DNA from: Spongospora subterranea f. sp. subterranea
Taxonomy: Eukaryota; Endomyxa: Phytomyxea; Phytomyxea; Plasmodiophorida
Direction of reading: 5' to 3'
Assembly: GCA_049724395.1 (NCBI GenBank)
Contig: JAUGWO010000112.1
Span: forward strand, 124,001 to 188,000
DNA: 64,000 nucleotides
Positions 44,194-57,426 of this stretch are shown piece by piece. The translations under genes and the position numbers were made by a program. How positions within the stretch are numbered: position 1 is the stretch's first letter; every line of letters begins with the position of its first letter. The notes below the pieces were generated by a model, which saw nothing but the letters and a program-made list of their open reading frames with translations, was not told the DNA's origin and did not search any database.

Positions 44194-46658
44194 ATGGGGA
44201 CCAATAGGCGGCGTGTTATAGCGGGGGAAACCACTCCTGCTATTCATGAATGCATGACGCCACGCCGTTCGGTTCAGCCCGTTGGGTTGATTACTTTCAC
44301 AGCGCTTGACGACGTCATCGCTTATCTCCGACATCGCCGCCGTAATACTCGAGCCGTCTACGTCACTGACAATCCCTTCCTATCCCGAATTCCACAAGCT
44401 TCTCGTGTCCTTTCATATCAAAGGTTTCTCGATGCAGTTGCAGATGTCGATAGTCTAGATACAATTAGTCTCCAGGTATATTTAGATTACCAATTCATTC
44501 ATCACATCGTTCGTCATGCAATGTTTAACGCTGTGTCTGCCGCATTGCGAATTTTTTTGTGACTTTTTTATTTAGCGGGCGTTCATTACGGATGAGTTTA
44601 TCAGTGAACTTTGCAAGTACTGGCTTGACGGGAAGTTTCCGAACTTGTCGCAACTCAATTTAAACTACAATTTGATCTCGGACGACGGGTTTGTGACTCT
44701 GGCCGAATGTGTGGCTGAATTGCCTACGAGCAGTCCTCCCTTGAAATTATGGGCAGTCAGTCAACTACGACCCACGACATCGGCTAGCGATGAAGCCATG
44801 CTTAATGCGCTGCGAAAGAACCCCCGCATTGTTCAAATGAATATCAACTGGAGAAAAGGGTCATGCGCTGACGAAGCCAACGACATCATTAATGAAAGTC
44901 GGGTCAGAATGTGGCTCATATTAGTGTTGAATCTCTGACATTATTCTCTCGTTTAGGGCAAACCCACTTCAATGCCGGTCTGGATAATTTAAAATCTGCG
45001 CTGCTGGAAATTCAATCTCAGACGCCGAATTTAAAAGTATTTCGTCTAGCTGACAACCCCGCGTTATCGAACATAATGTCCCATGCCGGTAGCGATGCAG
45101 ATGAAGAAGAGCCGTTTGACATCATGCCAACGCTGTCGCTTTTAGCAAAGAATACTCATTTAAACACCTTGGAATTACCGGGTATCGCTAATTTGCCTTG
45201 ACTGGGATGATTTGTTATTAATCTGCTCGCTGGCAAACTAGGCAACGGTCTCGATACAGTCTTTGTTAACTTCTTCTTTAATTCCGTGGTAGACGATGGC
45301 GCGTTTCGATCTGTGCGACACTTGAACTTGGAGAATAACCGATTCAATATTAGCGATATATCGGCCATTGTGTCTCTTGTTGGTACGTGCTCGTTTTTCC
45401 GCCGCGGACTGAAGTAATGAGTTCGTATTACAGATGTGCATCATGCGTTTGCAGGAGAAGCGAATCCTTGTGCGCTAATCCCCTTCGAATCGCTCCGTCT
45501 TTCGGGCCAAGAGGTTTGGCACTTTTTGCGAATGTTTTGGACAAATTTTAATTCTTTGTAGGGCATGACTGATACTGATGAAATTGAAATGAACCGAGAT
45601 TCTATTCTTTCAAAGTTCATTTATAATCAGTCATTGACGGATTTGACCCTCGATATTAGCGAGAACGCCATGCAAGAACTTCGTCTTTATCTCGAACGAA
45701 ATGAAAAGAAGGGTAGATGTCGTGTGTCCGTTTGCTGTATCAACCAGATAGGAAGCCCTAGCGCGTCACAAATTAGAAGGCAATCATCGATGGTAAAATT
45801 CTCAGGATCGGCCGACAAAGAAAATATCCTTGCGTCGCCCACACCCAAGTATTCTAAGTTCTCACCATATATTCTGCACGACTAACACTGTTCAACAGGG
45901 CACGGTTTCTTTTCTCTCCACAATCCCCAATGGAAAAGCAGTCTAGTAATGTTGACACTATCGATGATGTAATGGCAATGGTTGCTCGTGAATCTCCTTT
46001 AATTGAAGAGTTAGTGGCACGAGTTTGTCCCGTAATTTGCTCTCATGTGGCATAGCTTCACCATAGCGAATAGCGGATTTCTCTGTTGTTTACATCATAC
46101 GGATGCTATCAAGTTCACCCGTGGTCTTATATCATTACTAGCATATAACGTCCAACTTCATACGATTGCTTTGACAAACTGTGGAGTCCGCGATTCCTTT
46201 GTGTTAGTTCGATCCTTAATATTTCGTGTGTTTGCTCACTCGATTGTGACAGGGACGCATTGATATCATCCAGAGAAGCTGAAAACTTTCCAAATCTTTA
46301 CGTTTTGGATTTCACGCGAAATTCGCTATCCGATGATGGAGTGATAAGGCTGTTAGAAAGCCCATTGTTTCACCTGAAAGTCATTCGGCTTCGTCATCGA
46401 AGGTACCTCATTGTTGCTGTCTGCTACAGTATTATTGATCACTTGTTGTAGTAATTCATGTTCAGTTTATACTGGTACCCTAGTTCTAAGCTGTCTCAAA
46501 AAACAGCACCGCGGGCAACTCAGAGTATGCTTTGTCACAATATCTCTGATTCGTTTCTGCCAGCTGATTAGCGGTGACAGGTGTTCGAGTTTGATTTTGA
46601 TAATGCTGCACTACAAGAAAGAGCTGATATAATTATTAAGAAATTAGCCTTAAAGTAG
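44194..46658 (+). CDS. leucine-rich-repeat (RI-like) protein
   Basis: A chain of about eight exons with GT-AG introns. The first starts at ATG 44194 ('MGTNRRRVIAGETTPAIHEC') and ends '...DTISLQ'. Then come 'RAFITDEFISELCKYWLDGK' and 'FPNLSQLNLNYNLISDDGFV' (about 44576-44900), 'GLDNLKSALLEIQSQTPNLK' (44957-45178) and 'FRSVRHLNLENNRFNISDIS' (45240-45380). 'DEIEMNRDSILSKFIYNQSL' lies at 45562-45885, followed by 'NVQLHTIALTNCGVRDSF' and 'FPNLYVLDFTRNSLSDDGVI' (46050-46400). The end is 'FEFDFDNAALQERADIIIKK' to the TAG at 46656. The L..L.L..N.+.D.G repeats are of the ribonuclease-inhibitor type, somewhat like tropomodulin or leiomodin C-terminal repeats. Function not assigned. Exon borders after 46.4 kb are uncertain. 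Confidence 0.65.
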
Positions 46659-48590
46659 TGTTGCCAAGATTTCAATGATTCTACTGTACAATATTATTTT
46701 TCATAGTATTACTAAACTAATTCCTTTCAATCTCATTTATATACAATAAAATGATTCCCTAGCAATTACAGCAATGGATGGTGAAGAGCAGGATTGGAAA
46801 TTATTGTAAGTTGATTCGACCTGTTGACATCACGATGGTGTAGCAGTGTGGCGACACAGTTTGAATGTAAACTCTATCAAAGGAGCAGTAATTGGTCAGT
46901 GTTCCGTCAATAAGGGAGCAGATCAAATCCCAGCAGGTGAACGGTGTTGGACGCCACGCCCGATCAATCTACCAGAGTCTTCGGTCGATATTCATCTTAT
47001 AGCATTCAGCATTACCAATTAAATCGGAATATGAACAACTCATATTGCACATGACGATAACCGTGCACCTTGTCCAACGCTGCTTTTTGTGACAGACGGA
47101 TCCATGGTTTACTTCAACATATTATCTGGTGTCGGAGAAAAATGCCAGAGCGGTCCTCCAATGATTTATTCGGGACGTCAGACCACAGACAAAGCTGCGC
47201 TCAAACTATAAAATCGATGACTGCATTATGTAAGACGTGACATAATCAACTTCTCGCAGATTTGTGTTATACTGTTCACTGATTTTCTGTCGATTTATTC
47301 GAACAATCAAAGCGCAATTCGATAACCTCAACCTATAGAAGCTGTTTGCAGAGAACAGACACCGTCTACCACGAAGGCTCGCGTACACATATTGGCAATC
47401 CTGCGTTGATTAAAGTCAATATGGCAGGATATGCGGCTGACGATCTATTTCACTCAAATCGAACTTAGATGATAATACTTTCACACAGTCGTTCAAATCA
47501 CGAACTTGAATAGGCCAGTTTATCTCAAAGTTTCCGATCTTCTCAGCGCACACGATCGATGGTGTGATCTTATTGCATCTTGGACCTTGACACGGGGACT
47601 ACGTTGGCGAGTGCTTGCGTTTGCGAGTGTGCTCGAAATTCTGTAATTTTCCCAGCCCAATTACGCTCCGATGACTTTTGTTCAGAAATCCATATCTGCT
47701 ATTGCTCAAATCCTGTATTGACGAGGACAAATCCCCATCGTACTCGTATGATCTCACGTCATTGTCACATTCATTAGTCTTGCCATCAACTTCTAATTGC
47801 ATCTTGGATATGGCAATTTTCGAGGTTCTGGACAAGCGACGCGTAAATGAAGAATACGTGGCCGTTTACGAAATTCGGCTTTTCATGAAAGCTGTTCACA
47901 AACAGAACAGTTTATTGAGAACGTAGTTGGGCAAAAGTTAGATTCGATTCAAAAATGCGGTTGCGAAAGCTATTTCCGAAACCAGATAAGACGCCCTTCC
48001 ACGAACAAACTCCACAGCATCTAAGAGCATCACAACATTTCCCATCTTGGTCTTGGTGCAACTGGATTCGAACAAGGGCATGTTTTACGATCACAGACGG
48101 GCAATTTTCAACGCTGTTATTTGGATTGCACCATCGATGCAGAAGGCGGAAGTAAGTCGGGATCATGAATTGCAGAGGGTTGTTAGAACAAAAAAGTAAA
48201 AAAGTAGCGTCAATTTAAGAAGGAACTTCTATCGCATTTGACACAAACAGACTTTTAACAGAATTCCAAAATTCTAACTTCGTCTATCTATATAATCGTT
48301 GTCCAAGGTCGTTCATAGCATTGCCTGTCGGTCTCGTTTGCAAGACAATTATGGTCGAATATTACGAGTTGACTCTCCGTAAATCGTTGCTAAACGGTCT
48401 CAAACAACAAAAAAAATCGAAAACAATGACCAAAAAGGATCACAATATCTTCTGTCACTAATACTTTTCAATCAGTATATTGACTTAACAACAGCACGAC
48501 TCAGAAATTTCGGCGGTTTGTGTTGTCCCTCATTTCCGTCAAATCTCCTCAATATATAATATGAATTCTGGTGTCCGATTAAAAATAGCT
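46659..48590. other. no supported gene
   Basis: About 1.9 kb. The ATG at 46774 with 'MDGEEQDWKLL' followed by a GTAAG could be a first exon, but no partner was found. Frames near 47599-48166 on both strands overlap and match nothing known. AT-rich elsewhere. Confidence 0.4.
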
Positions 48591-48595
48591 GAACA

Positions 48596-49335
48596 TTAAT
48601 GATAAGGCGGTTGATCATTGCCAGGATATGATCTATATAATGAAGGTGCTCCCGAACCCGAATGATAGGTGCCCGATTGAGCACCGGATCTAGACGGTGG
48701 CGGAGGGCCAGAACCGTATTCAACGTATGATTGCGGCCCTGAGGTTGACGTGTTGTACCTGCCAGGGTAGCGTGGTGGCGCTACATACATGTTGTTCATG
48801 TTATTACTGGAGTGATGCATCTGGCCGGGCCTGGAATATTGTTCGGAATATGGATGACCCTGATGATGTGATGGCATATTCCTGGGATCCATATAATGGT
48901 CTACGTAAGGCGGATGGTCCCCAAAATGCTGTGGTAATCCTGGCCCATGACCATTGCTGATGTTGTCCACAAATGAACGACTGCGCTTGGCCCCTGGTAA
49001 AGGCGGTTCTGGTACAGAAGGGCCCGAACGAGCCTGAGATGCAATACATGCAAATGCTCGCCTGCCGGCAATAATTATCTCTGATGCCAACATAGCGGCT
49101 TCAGCTCCATCCGCATCGGCAAAGGTTACGAATCCGAACCCTGTTGAAAGACTAGATTATATGTCGATGAAAAGATTAAAGCAACAAGACACCAGCCTTT
49201 GCTCTTTTTAGAGAACTTATCGATCATTACAACCGCGTCGACAACGTCTCCATATACGCTAAACGCTTCTTTAAGGTCAGCGTCTGTTGCCGAATAAGCC
49301 AGGCCCCTGACAAAAACCCGTCTGGCTGAAGGCAT
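48596..49335 (-). CDS. RNA-binding protein with one RRM and a Pro/Ser/Tyr-rich tail
   Basis: Two exons. The first starts at ATG 49335 ('MPSARRVFVRGLAYSATDAD') with RNP2 'VFVRGL' and runs to 'DKFSKKSK'. The second begins near 49138 with RNP1 'GFGFVTF' and 'ADADGAEAAMLASEIIIAGR', like the RBM24/RBM38 group (..IIDGRKA). The remaining residues are low-complexity: 'GPGLPQHFGDHPPYVDHYMD' and 'YPGRYNTSTSGPQSYVEYGS', ending 'GNDQPPYH' at 48596. The intron best restoring RNP1 has a GC donor (AAAG|GCTGGT). A GT donor with an earlier acceptor would insert four residues into RNP1. Likely role in mRNA stability or splicing. Confidence 0.75.
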
Positions 49336-50159
49336 CGCCCTCAGCTTCGTATACAGATGAGAACATAAGTCGGGAAACTCGCCGACAAGTTCACTAAATC
49401 GCAGAACGACACGTTAGAAGACGTTCCAGCGACAATTGAACGACAAAAAGTAATAGCTAATGAGGTGACATCAATTGGTGAATCACCGACTTGGCGGTTT
49501 CGATTAATTGTTCATGAGTTTGGATCTCCAATAATGTCCGGACAGACGACTGCATTTTTTCCAGTGACGGTGTATTCACATCTTCTCTGGCGCTATCGTC
49601 CTCCGCCATCTCTACTTGCCCCTCCGTTGTCACCGGAGACGCCAGACCGGATTACGAGGTGCCACAAATGTCTGGCAGCCCACGATCCCGATTATGAACC
49701 ACAGCAATCAAAGTCCGTACTAAAGTGAGATATATGGGGTGTTGTGAGTTGTAAATATGACGAGAGGTAATAAACCAGATCAGGCTCCCTCCGGCTCCGG
49801 CTCCGCCACCTCTGAGATTATCCAGATCAACGGGCCGCGTCCTCATACACCCACACTCTACTGTTTGATGTACTACACCCTACACTGGCCGTTGTCACAA
49901 AGACCATTGTAATTTATAGATATATTCTAAACGATTACTATTGAGTTCAGAGGGTGTTGCCTAGTGTTCTCCCCAGTCCTCTCCTATTTTCTATTTTTTA
50001 TAATTCCTGGATGTCATTTAAATTTCCTTTAACTCCGTGGTTGCCAAAGATATCTCGAGGTTTTCAAAGAAGAATTGCGACTTGAATCAGCAATCCACTT
50101 TAATAACCCACTTTCAAAACTGCGCGTTTTTGCAAGAAATCTTTTCCTGGACGCAAATT
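49336..50159. other. no supported gene
   Basis: A plus-strand frame (49465-49728) contains 'VTVYSHLLWRYRPPPSLLAP' and is open, but its upstream part lacks an ATG and nothing is recognised. The stretch 49790-49825 is GGCTCC-rich simple sequence. Confidence 0.35.
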
Positions 50160-51300
50160 GGACAATCAAAGCAAAAATGGCTTCCACTCTTTATGTGCAT
50201 CGCCCAAAGATGATATTGGGTGCCTTTTGAGAAAATTTAATTTGAAACTGGCTTGAGTCTCACCTTTTTCTGCTTTAGTTAACATTTTTGTAAAAAGCCA
50301 TGTTTTCCGGGTTACATTGAACTCGACAAAAAGACTAGAATCGTGGCCATGTTTGGTACGTGCTCGCAATTGGTGGTGCTGCTGTAGCATTGCCAATTTG
50401 AATACTTGCGATAGTCAGGAATAAAATCTCGAAAGTAGTTCAGCAGTCCAAGGTATTGTTTGCCAGACGTGGGAGTAGGCCAACTTTCAACGTTGGCGGA
50501 AATCCTACCGTTCCGGGTTTTCACCTGGAAAATAGAGGCCGACCAATGACCGCTTCCTTGAATCTCAATCACGGCAACGCGATAAGCATCAGAATGGTCG
50601 AAACTGTCGCATTCAATCCAAGGAATTGGTTCTGTATGATTTTGCGAAAGGGTGATATGCCCTATCGAAAAACGTTGGACAAAGTTTCTTTGAATGGAGT
50701 GGACGGACAATTCGGAAAAGCAGTTAAAATCTGTAGGCGCTTCCAGTCTCTTGTACGAAATTCCAGAATTTGACGATATTTTGAATGCTGCGCAGGCAAG
50801 CTTATGCTGTTCGTTGAGTGAGTCGCCAAGTTTTTCCCCAGAGAGTCAGATCTCCTTGGAAAATCTGTTCGATTCATCCAAGGTCTGGTTATACTCATGG
50901 AGTATTCCAAGTTGAGAGACAGTTCTTCTACCGTTGAGTCCAGCGAGAATCTGTTAGAACCTTTGCTATAACTGTTTCATTAGGCCAATCAACTGTACGA
51001 GAGCAGAGCTGCAGGCTCAACTTCAGTAGACATGCGATTGATAACATGATCGTCGCTCGTCCTCGACTTTTGGGCGGATAACAGTTTTATGTCTACGACT
51101 TTCGGGAAGCGACGCAAACAAGGGTCGAGAATCACTCGGAGGAAAAACCCATGGTCCCATTGTCACTACAGCACTCCAGATTTCGATGTGCGGCTTAGAA
51201 CAGCCCAGATTGAACTTATGTTTTGTACTCGGCATTCATCAAGAGTTCGTGCTCTGCATCAGTTGCCTCATTTATGCACTTTCTACTGCACGGAAGTCAA
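50160..51300 (-). mobile_element. Ty3/gypsy retrotransposon fossil (pol part)
   Basis: The minus strand holds the connection between reverse transcriptase and RNase H typical of Ty3/gypsy Pol: 'PTSGKQYLGLLNYFRDFIPD' at about 50400-50465, with a decayed RNase H-like stretch next to it. Further Pol-like fragments continue to about 51240. The element is broken in many places, no LTRs were seen, and it looks old. It ends just before the start of the next plus-strand gene. Confidence 0.65.
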
Positions 51301-51433
51301 ATCAGTGGCTCGTTGATTTTCCCAACCTATGTCGTCGGTATTGAATGTCTCATCTCTTTCGTGCGCCATAATTGTATCGGTGTATGACCATTGTATTTCG
51401 GCCATGATCTTGGCGAAAATACAGTTGACAGAC

Positions 51434-52911
51434 ATGACACAGGCAGTCCCAGTTACCCGTTATGTCAACAGGATTCCTTGCCCAGGAATAGATGCGATGT
51501 CAACCTATGAATCGCGTTGGGCCGAGCTTGAGGTTAAGCGTCTCAGCGTGGCGTCGTCCCTCCAGGCGTTAGATTTCTCCGCTCAACGACGTGAAGCTGA
51601 GCGTGGGCGGATTGGAATTTTTTATCGCAATCAGCTCCAGCAAGCGCTAAAGCAACTGCATACCAGAAAATTTGAGACACGGCGGCTTCATCAGGTTTGG
51701 AAGCGTACTCTGCATTATCGGGAAGGGGTTGACAAGCGCTGATGAAGTTCCATCTAGGAGATGTCTAGGCGCATCGACGAACAATTGGCCATGACATGCC
51801 GACGATCACCGGGGGTACTATCCTTGAAGCAACGAAAGAGGGATCATGCCCAGCTCGTCCAAAAGCTGAAATCGGCCTGGCTGACAAGCTGCCATGACAA
51901 AACCTCGCAACGCTTGGAGGCTTCGGAACAGGACCTGGCCAAGTCAATACAGATCCGTCAACAAGAACAAGCAGCACTAGAACACCAAAATCGCAGCCGA
52001 CAGCGACTTGCTGAACAAAAAAATCGCCTGTTGGCTGATGCTCCCGTTCGCGTTGTTGTCACGGCTCACGAGTGCGAAAATGATTCTGTAAAGCCAGCGC
52101 CGAAAACAGAACAGGGACATCAGTACCCTGAGAAATTGCATAAACCTGCTTACGAACCGATTATGAAGCCCAAAATTTCCATAGTTTCGGATTCTGCTCC
52201 AGTGACAAAACCCAGACCATTGCCAACATCATCTCAGGAAACAATCATAAAGCTGAAGGAAAACGAATCGGTGGAGGTATCCATGTGGACACCGAAGGCA
52301 GGTGACCCCAATATTGGCAATCTTAAATCCCCAATACAAGTTCTGAAGCAAGTATCGACTCCCTTAGTGGATATCGCAAGGAATCCTGTCGCTGCCGTGC
52401 CGATAAATACCGACCCCAATCTCAACAAGTCTCACAATGAGACTAAGCCGATGAAGCCATTAGAACAGGTTTCACAACGTTTTTTGAGCCAGAAATAACA
52501 GGCTCAGATGGGACAGCATCTCCTCACCGTCCTCTTGGTCGGCCTATTCAAAATACCCCAGTTCTACACGTTGAGGCTGTTCAGGAATCGACATATAAAA
52601 TGGTGCCGGCACCTAAGCCTAACTCTAACTTCTCGTTGACGGGCATGATGGTGCCTGCTTCCAGCGACGATGATGAAGATACCTCAGAGGAAACAACGAC
52701 TGCTACGGTGCCTGCAAAACTCGAATACAAAACGACATCGACAATGGCGAACAAACCGCGACCGTTCTTAAATTTATCAAGTATCATTACCGGCGAGGAG
52801 AGTGACTCGGAAAGCGGTGTATCGCCAATCGAGTCACAAACGGCGCCGACGACGCTAAAAGTGACAGGAAAACCAAAGACGGTCGCTGATGAGAGCGAAT
52901 TTGATTTCTGA
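51434..52911 (+). CDS. unrecognised coiled-coil protein
   Basis: Three exons, 51434-51694, 51758-52468 and 52585-52911 (GT-AG introns of 63 and 116 nt), join in frame to about 432 aa. Exon 1 and the start of exon 2 are coiled coil ('ESRWAELEVKRLSVASSLQA', 'RDHAQLVQKLKSAWLTSCHD', 'EQAALEHQNRSRQRLAEQKN'). The rest is disordered, Pro- and Ser-rich, with an acidic patch 'SSDDDEDTSEE' and the end 'SEFDF'. The start could also be ATG 51329 or 51404. No family recognised; the layout would suit a centrosomal, ciliary or trafficking adaptor, but that is only a guess. Confidence 0.6.
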
Positions 52912-53778
52912 TGGCTTCTTTCGATTGGAAAATAACAGTGTTTGCTCTGTCAATAAATATGTGGTGCAATTCAAAACACCTCTAGGGCGTGAAAAGGATG
53001 CTAGCGCGAAGATCATGTTGAAAAGAGATAAATTAACAAAGGGACAGGCCTGTGATTTCTGGGTCTCAAACGAATATTTTCCCCTCATGGGGCACAACAA
53101 TAGTTTTTTATAACATCTTTGCTGATATTGGTTTATGGACATGTTCGTTTTGATTTTGGTTGGTTTGTCCATGTATTCATACATTTGACCAGCAAATTCG
53201 TCGGCATTAACCCTCAAGAGTGAGGCTAGCATCTTATCAGCTCCCCATTCCCTTATGTAGGAACTCCAGATTGGCCGAGAGTCGGATTTGCGCCATCAAA
53301 GAAACCAACACTGATATGCCCAGTCGAATTGTGCAAAAGTTGCGGAATACAACTTCCTGATCATGAACGAACAGCAACGCAGACCTTATTCCCAAATCAT
53401 CATGAACGCATAAATAATCTCCATTCGCCACGGAAGCGCGAAACTGATTCTACATGGGGTGCGGGTCATGCGAAAAATCTATTCTTGTAAACACATAAGA
53501 AATCGAAATTCTTCGACTTGCAAAGGAGCTCTCCTGAAGAGACATGATAGTATTCAGGAAAGGAAAATAAACACTGTTTATCAGTGATATCCACAAGTCA
53601 CACTGTGTACAGTTGACCTGCAGACCGTTACCGTCACTGGGTCGGGCTCACCCTCAGTGTGTTGGGTCCTTTGCAATCTAGAGTCCGCGCATCGGAAGAG
53701 AGCGGCTGCCCATTTGACTCTCATTTGCACCAAGTGCCGGATAAGGGATTAGGTCTGAAGCGGCTCAGAGGTTTCAAC
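52912..53778. other. no supported gene
   Basis: Intergenic. Open frames on the minus strand overlap the preceding gene in shadow frames. Probably includes the UFD2 promoter. Confidence 0.5.
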
Positions 53779-56700
53779 ATGTCCAACGCAACGGCCGATG
53801 CCGAAGCGATCAGCGAAGCTATTAGCTCTGTTCTGGAAGTGACAGTGACCCCGCCTACCAAGGCGAGAAAACCGTCGTCTTTTGTATTCTTATCCGAGCT
53901 TGGTGCTGATTGTGAACGACTCTCGTTAGAAGTTCTTGATTTAGCCCTTCTTGAACGCATGCAGATTGGGAACTTTACCAGCCAGCGTACTCACTTTGAT
54001 TATCTGGTGAGGTCATTTGAGAAAGCGGCGACGTTATCTGACCCTGCGACGTCCAATGCACTGTGCTCGAGATTGGCGTCGTTCTCTGTATTAACATTGG
54101 CCTCAGAGCTAATCGATGCCTCACACCGAGAGAAATCATTGCAGACGTTTTTTCGATTGCTGTCAGCCGATCCCAAGAGAAATCGTGCGCTTCCGCCCAA
54201 TTTCGTCAAATCAATGATCGACGATGATCAGGATACTGTTACATCTAATTTGCTGTTCCAAAGCGTTTTCGAATCTATAAATCGACAGATAACAGTAGCG
54301 ACCAAACTTGATGATGCAGTTATCCCGGTCAGAGCTTTGAAACATATTCTTGAAGCTAATGGCGCCGTCGCATTCTTTGTCAATAGCCGTTTTTTCAAGG
54401 TTTGTTATCAACCCTTTCAGTGGAAGGTTTGGTCGGTTATTAAGGATTTGTAGATTACCGTCCATCCTGGTATTACAGGAGCAATGTGCGTTCGTCAAAC
54501 AATACTTGGTCGCGTACTATGTCTGAGCAGTCTTCCATTAACCGGTCTAAGTTCCACGACGGAAGACCAGGTCAACAGTTGGTCCCAAGAGGTTCAGTCG
54601 ATCGCGGGTGCTGTCATTTCCCAAGTTCACTTGGTTGGTGCTACATAACTTCGTATCTCCTGTAGTTTTAACAGTTTTTATAGATTATCAATAAAATCTT
54701 TGTTGGAGGTGCGAATTGCCTCACTGCCGTTTTAGAATGGTTTTCAACAATTGTCGAACTCAACGCTGCACGAGGGCAGATGAGGTTTCAGTGTGTCAAT
54801 CTGCTGTAACTGTTTGTGACATCGTCATCAGGTTCGACCCGATGAAAGTCGCCTCCGATTCGTTTTTTATCAACTTTTCCTCGCTATTGCTACGTTTAAT
54901 GAAGCCCATTGTTGCTGCTAATCAGAAAACTGGTAATCCAGCTCTTCCTCATTGACTCGTAGTTGTTTGTTGATCCTATTCGAACATAGGCTCAAGTCGA
55001 ATGGATCTTGTCGATCTCCGATATTGTATCGATTCTAGAGTCCCCCCTGATGTGCTGCTGTCGCTCCAGGAAACTACTCGATTGAATATGTCAACAGACA
55101 TGCTTGGGGAACTTACCAACTCGCAGCAGCTTGAAACCTATCACTTTGTTACCCATATGATGTTCATCGGATTTAGGGGTTTACATTTGGTATTTCTTGT
55201 CGAGGTACTGCGAATTATATGGACCTGATGTAATCTTAGGGAATCATCAAAGCATTCAAATCATTTGAAGACCTGAGCAGATTTATTCATGACCGCCGAG
55301 ATATTGTCAGTCGAATGGAGCATTCATCGGATCCAATGCAACAAGCTGTCGCTCGACGAGAGCGTGCTGCGCTTGGTATTGTGCTCTACCATCATAGATG
55401 TTTGCCATTTTCTGACGCTGTTTTGAACAGATCAGGCCATGGGCGCTTATGTGCTTTTAAAAGCGACAGTTATGTCTCCTCATTTAGTCAACGAGGCGTC
55501 GGATTTTTATGATAAGGTTTGCAATCGGATTATTCCAGTTTTCATTCGCATACTAACAGTTAGTAATTTACAGGTTGCGATGTGGCTTGTAAACCTCGTT
55601 AACAATGAGCATCCATTGCTTGGTGCTCTTCCTGAATATGTCGCTGGCGATGTTGTTGAATTTTTTATGTGGATTAGTAAGATAGATCCGAAGCTGCTCC
55701 ATAATCGATCCTTGCATGAGCTTCTGTCTTTCGCTATTCGATTTATGCCTGGATCGATATCGCCTTTAAAAAATCCACATCTTCGAGGTTGGACAAGTTG
55801 GGGCTGTTGCAATTATCAGTGGGCTGATGTTTGCGTCAGGCAAACTAAGTGAGCTACTATATGTTCTTCTTCCGTCGGACCGCCATCCATCGTCGTCTCA
55901 CGAGTTCGTGACGCATCCAAAGCTACGCGAGTCACTGGTGTCTGCGCTTTTAGATTTATTTGTTGGTTTACATTCATAACGACTATGTGCTATCCTGAAA
56001 CAACATACCGCCCAGGTTGAAGTCGAAGGAACTCATGACAAACTAAGCTCCCGTTTTATGATTGGTGAGCTTTTGTCCTTTTTGTGGCAATATCCAGTTA
56101 GTGACAGGGTTATTCACTTTCCTATGTTCAATCCTTGAGCCCTTTTACAGCACCATCGCGAGAAGTTCCAAACGTGTGCAGCAATTGATTCGTTCGCGAA
56201 ATTTCTAAACATGTTAATCAATGACGCCGTGTTCTTGCTCGATGAATCGTTGAAGACATTACGAGCAGTCCGTCAGGGTATGGTTCCTTCTTGAGGCATA
56301 GTGTCATGCTTGGTGTAACACATTCTTTAGGTCAAGAGAGAAGATTCAAAATCGAGCAGCTATGGCCGCACTTTCTCCTCAAGAATCTGACACATTTCAA
56401 CAGGTTGAAGTTTATTGGTCGTAGCAAGCATCTCGTCTCAAGGTGTGCTCACCATTCAGGGGTGTTGTGCGACAGGAATTTTCGCGAAACGAGGATATGG
56501 CTCAATCGTATTGTAAATTGGCAAATATCGGCGTGAAAACACTGCAATATTTAACTCAGGATCAGCAGATCCGACCTTGGGTAGCAAATGCTACAAAGAA
56601 TTTCACTGCGCTTTTGCTGATATTTATTTAGTTCATCACGCCGCAGTTCGTCGACCGAATGGCGCAAATGCTCGATTACTATCTTGTGGTTTTGATTGGC

Positions 56701-57426
56701 CCCGAAGTCCTTGAAATCAATGTCAACGACCCTGGAAAGTACAATTTTACTCCCAGAAATCTTCTAACCCAAATTATCATGATTTTCATCCAACTGTCAT
56801 CTGATAATGAATTTTGCAAATGTACGTCCCTCACGATATATTTTTCCAGTTATATAACTTTGGTGCAGCCGTTGCACTTGATGAGCGAAGTTATAAGCCT
56901 AATTTGTTTCGTCAGGTGTGTCCCAGCACGATTTTTGCTTATTAATTTTTTTTACCGAATATTTCAGGCGTACCGCGTCTGTTCGAAAAGGTCGTTGCTA
57001 TCGACGACAGATTCTGGTCATTTTCTAGAAGCATTAGAAAAAATCGCGAAACTCAAGGCGAAACAGGAGGACGATGATTCTCATCTTGAAGACCCGCCTG
57101 ATGAATTTCTGGATCCCATTATGCAGGTCATTAATTTATTGTTGTTTGTTACCTGTGCTTTATCTGTTCGTCGTAGAGTTTGATGCGGGACCCTGTTATC
57201 CTCCCAGTTTCGAGGCAAATTGTCGATCGTCCTGTCATTGAACGTCATCTTCTAAACAACCCGACAGGCCAGTTTTTGCACTTTTTGTGAGTCCAGCTTT
57301 TTTTCATTGACTTCTTGATTAGATCCTTTCAATCGACAGCCCTTGAGCATCGACGAGGTTGTTCCTGATACCGAACTCAAGTTGCGCATTGATGCATGGA
57401 TCTTGTCACGGATCAAGAAAGCGTGA
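53779..57426 (+). CDS. UFD2: ubiquitin conjugation factor E4 (UFD2, U-box)
   Basis: Extends ubiquitin chains with an E2 and links to Cdc48/p97. Exon 1 (53779-54399) starts 'MSNATADAEAISEAISSVLE' and ends 'FFVNSRFFK'. Next come 'ITVHPGITGAMCVRQTILGR' (compare the IE..+FLGPF segment of the family) and 'IINKIFVGGANCLTAVLEWF' (about 54684-54800). Many short exons follow. The U-box is at the end: 'DDPPDEFLDPIM'-like stretch, 'SLMRDPVILPVSRQIVDRPV', 'IERHLLNNPT', then 'DPFNRQPLSIDEVVPDTELK' and 'LRIDAWILSRIKKA', stop 57424-57426. This agrees closely with human UBE4B (LLNSPTDPFNRQTL). The last intron, between 'NNPT' and 'DPFNR', has a GC donor (ACAG|GCCAGT) and an ATTAG acceptor. Confidence 0.92.

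Noticed and set aside
48697-48960. Plus-strand cysteine-rich protein
   Set aside because: Shadow of the Pro/Ser-rich tail of the RRM gene on the opposite strand.
51700-52500. Ultra-short introns of 23-30 nt
   Set aside because: First readings of the coiled-coil gene, DNPEP and RAB3GAP2 suggested 23-30 nt introns, but in each case another GT-AG pair of 49-116 nt keeps the frame and, for DNPEP and RAB3GAP2, fits the family alignment better.
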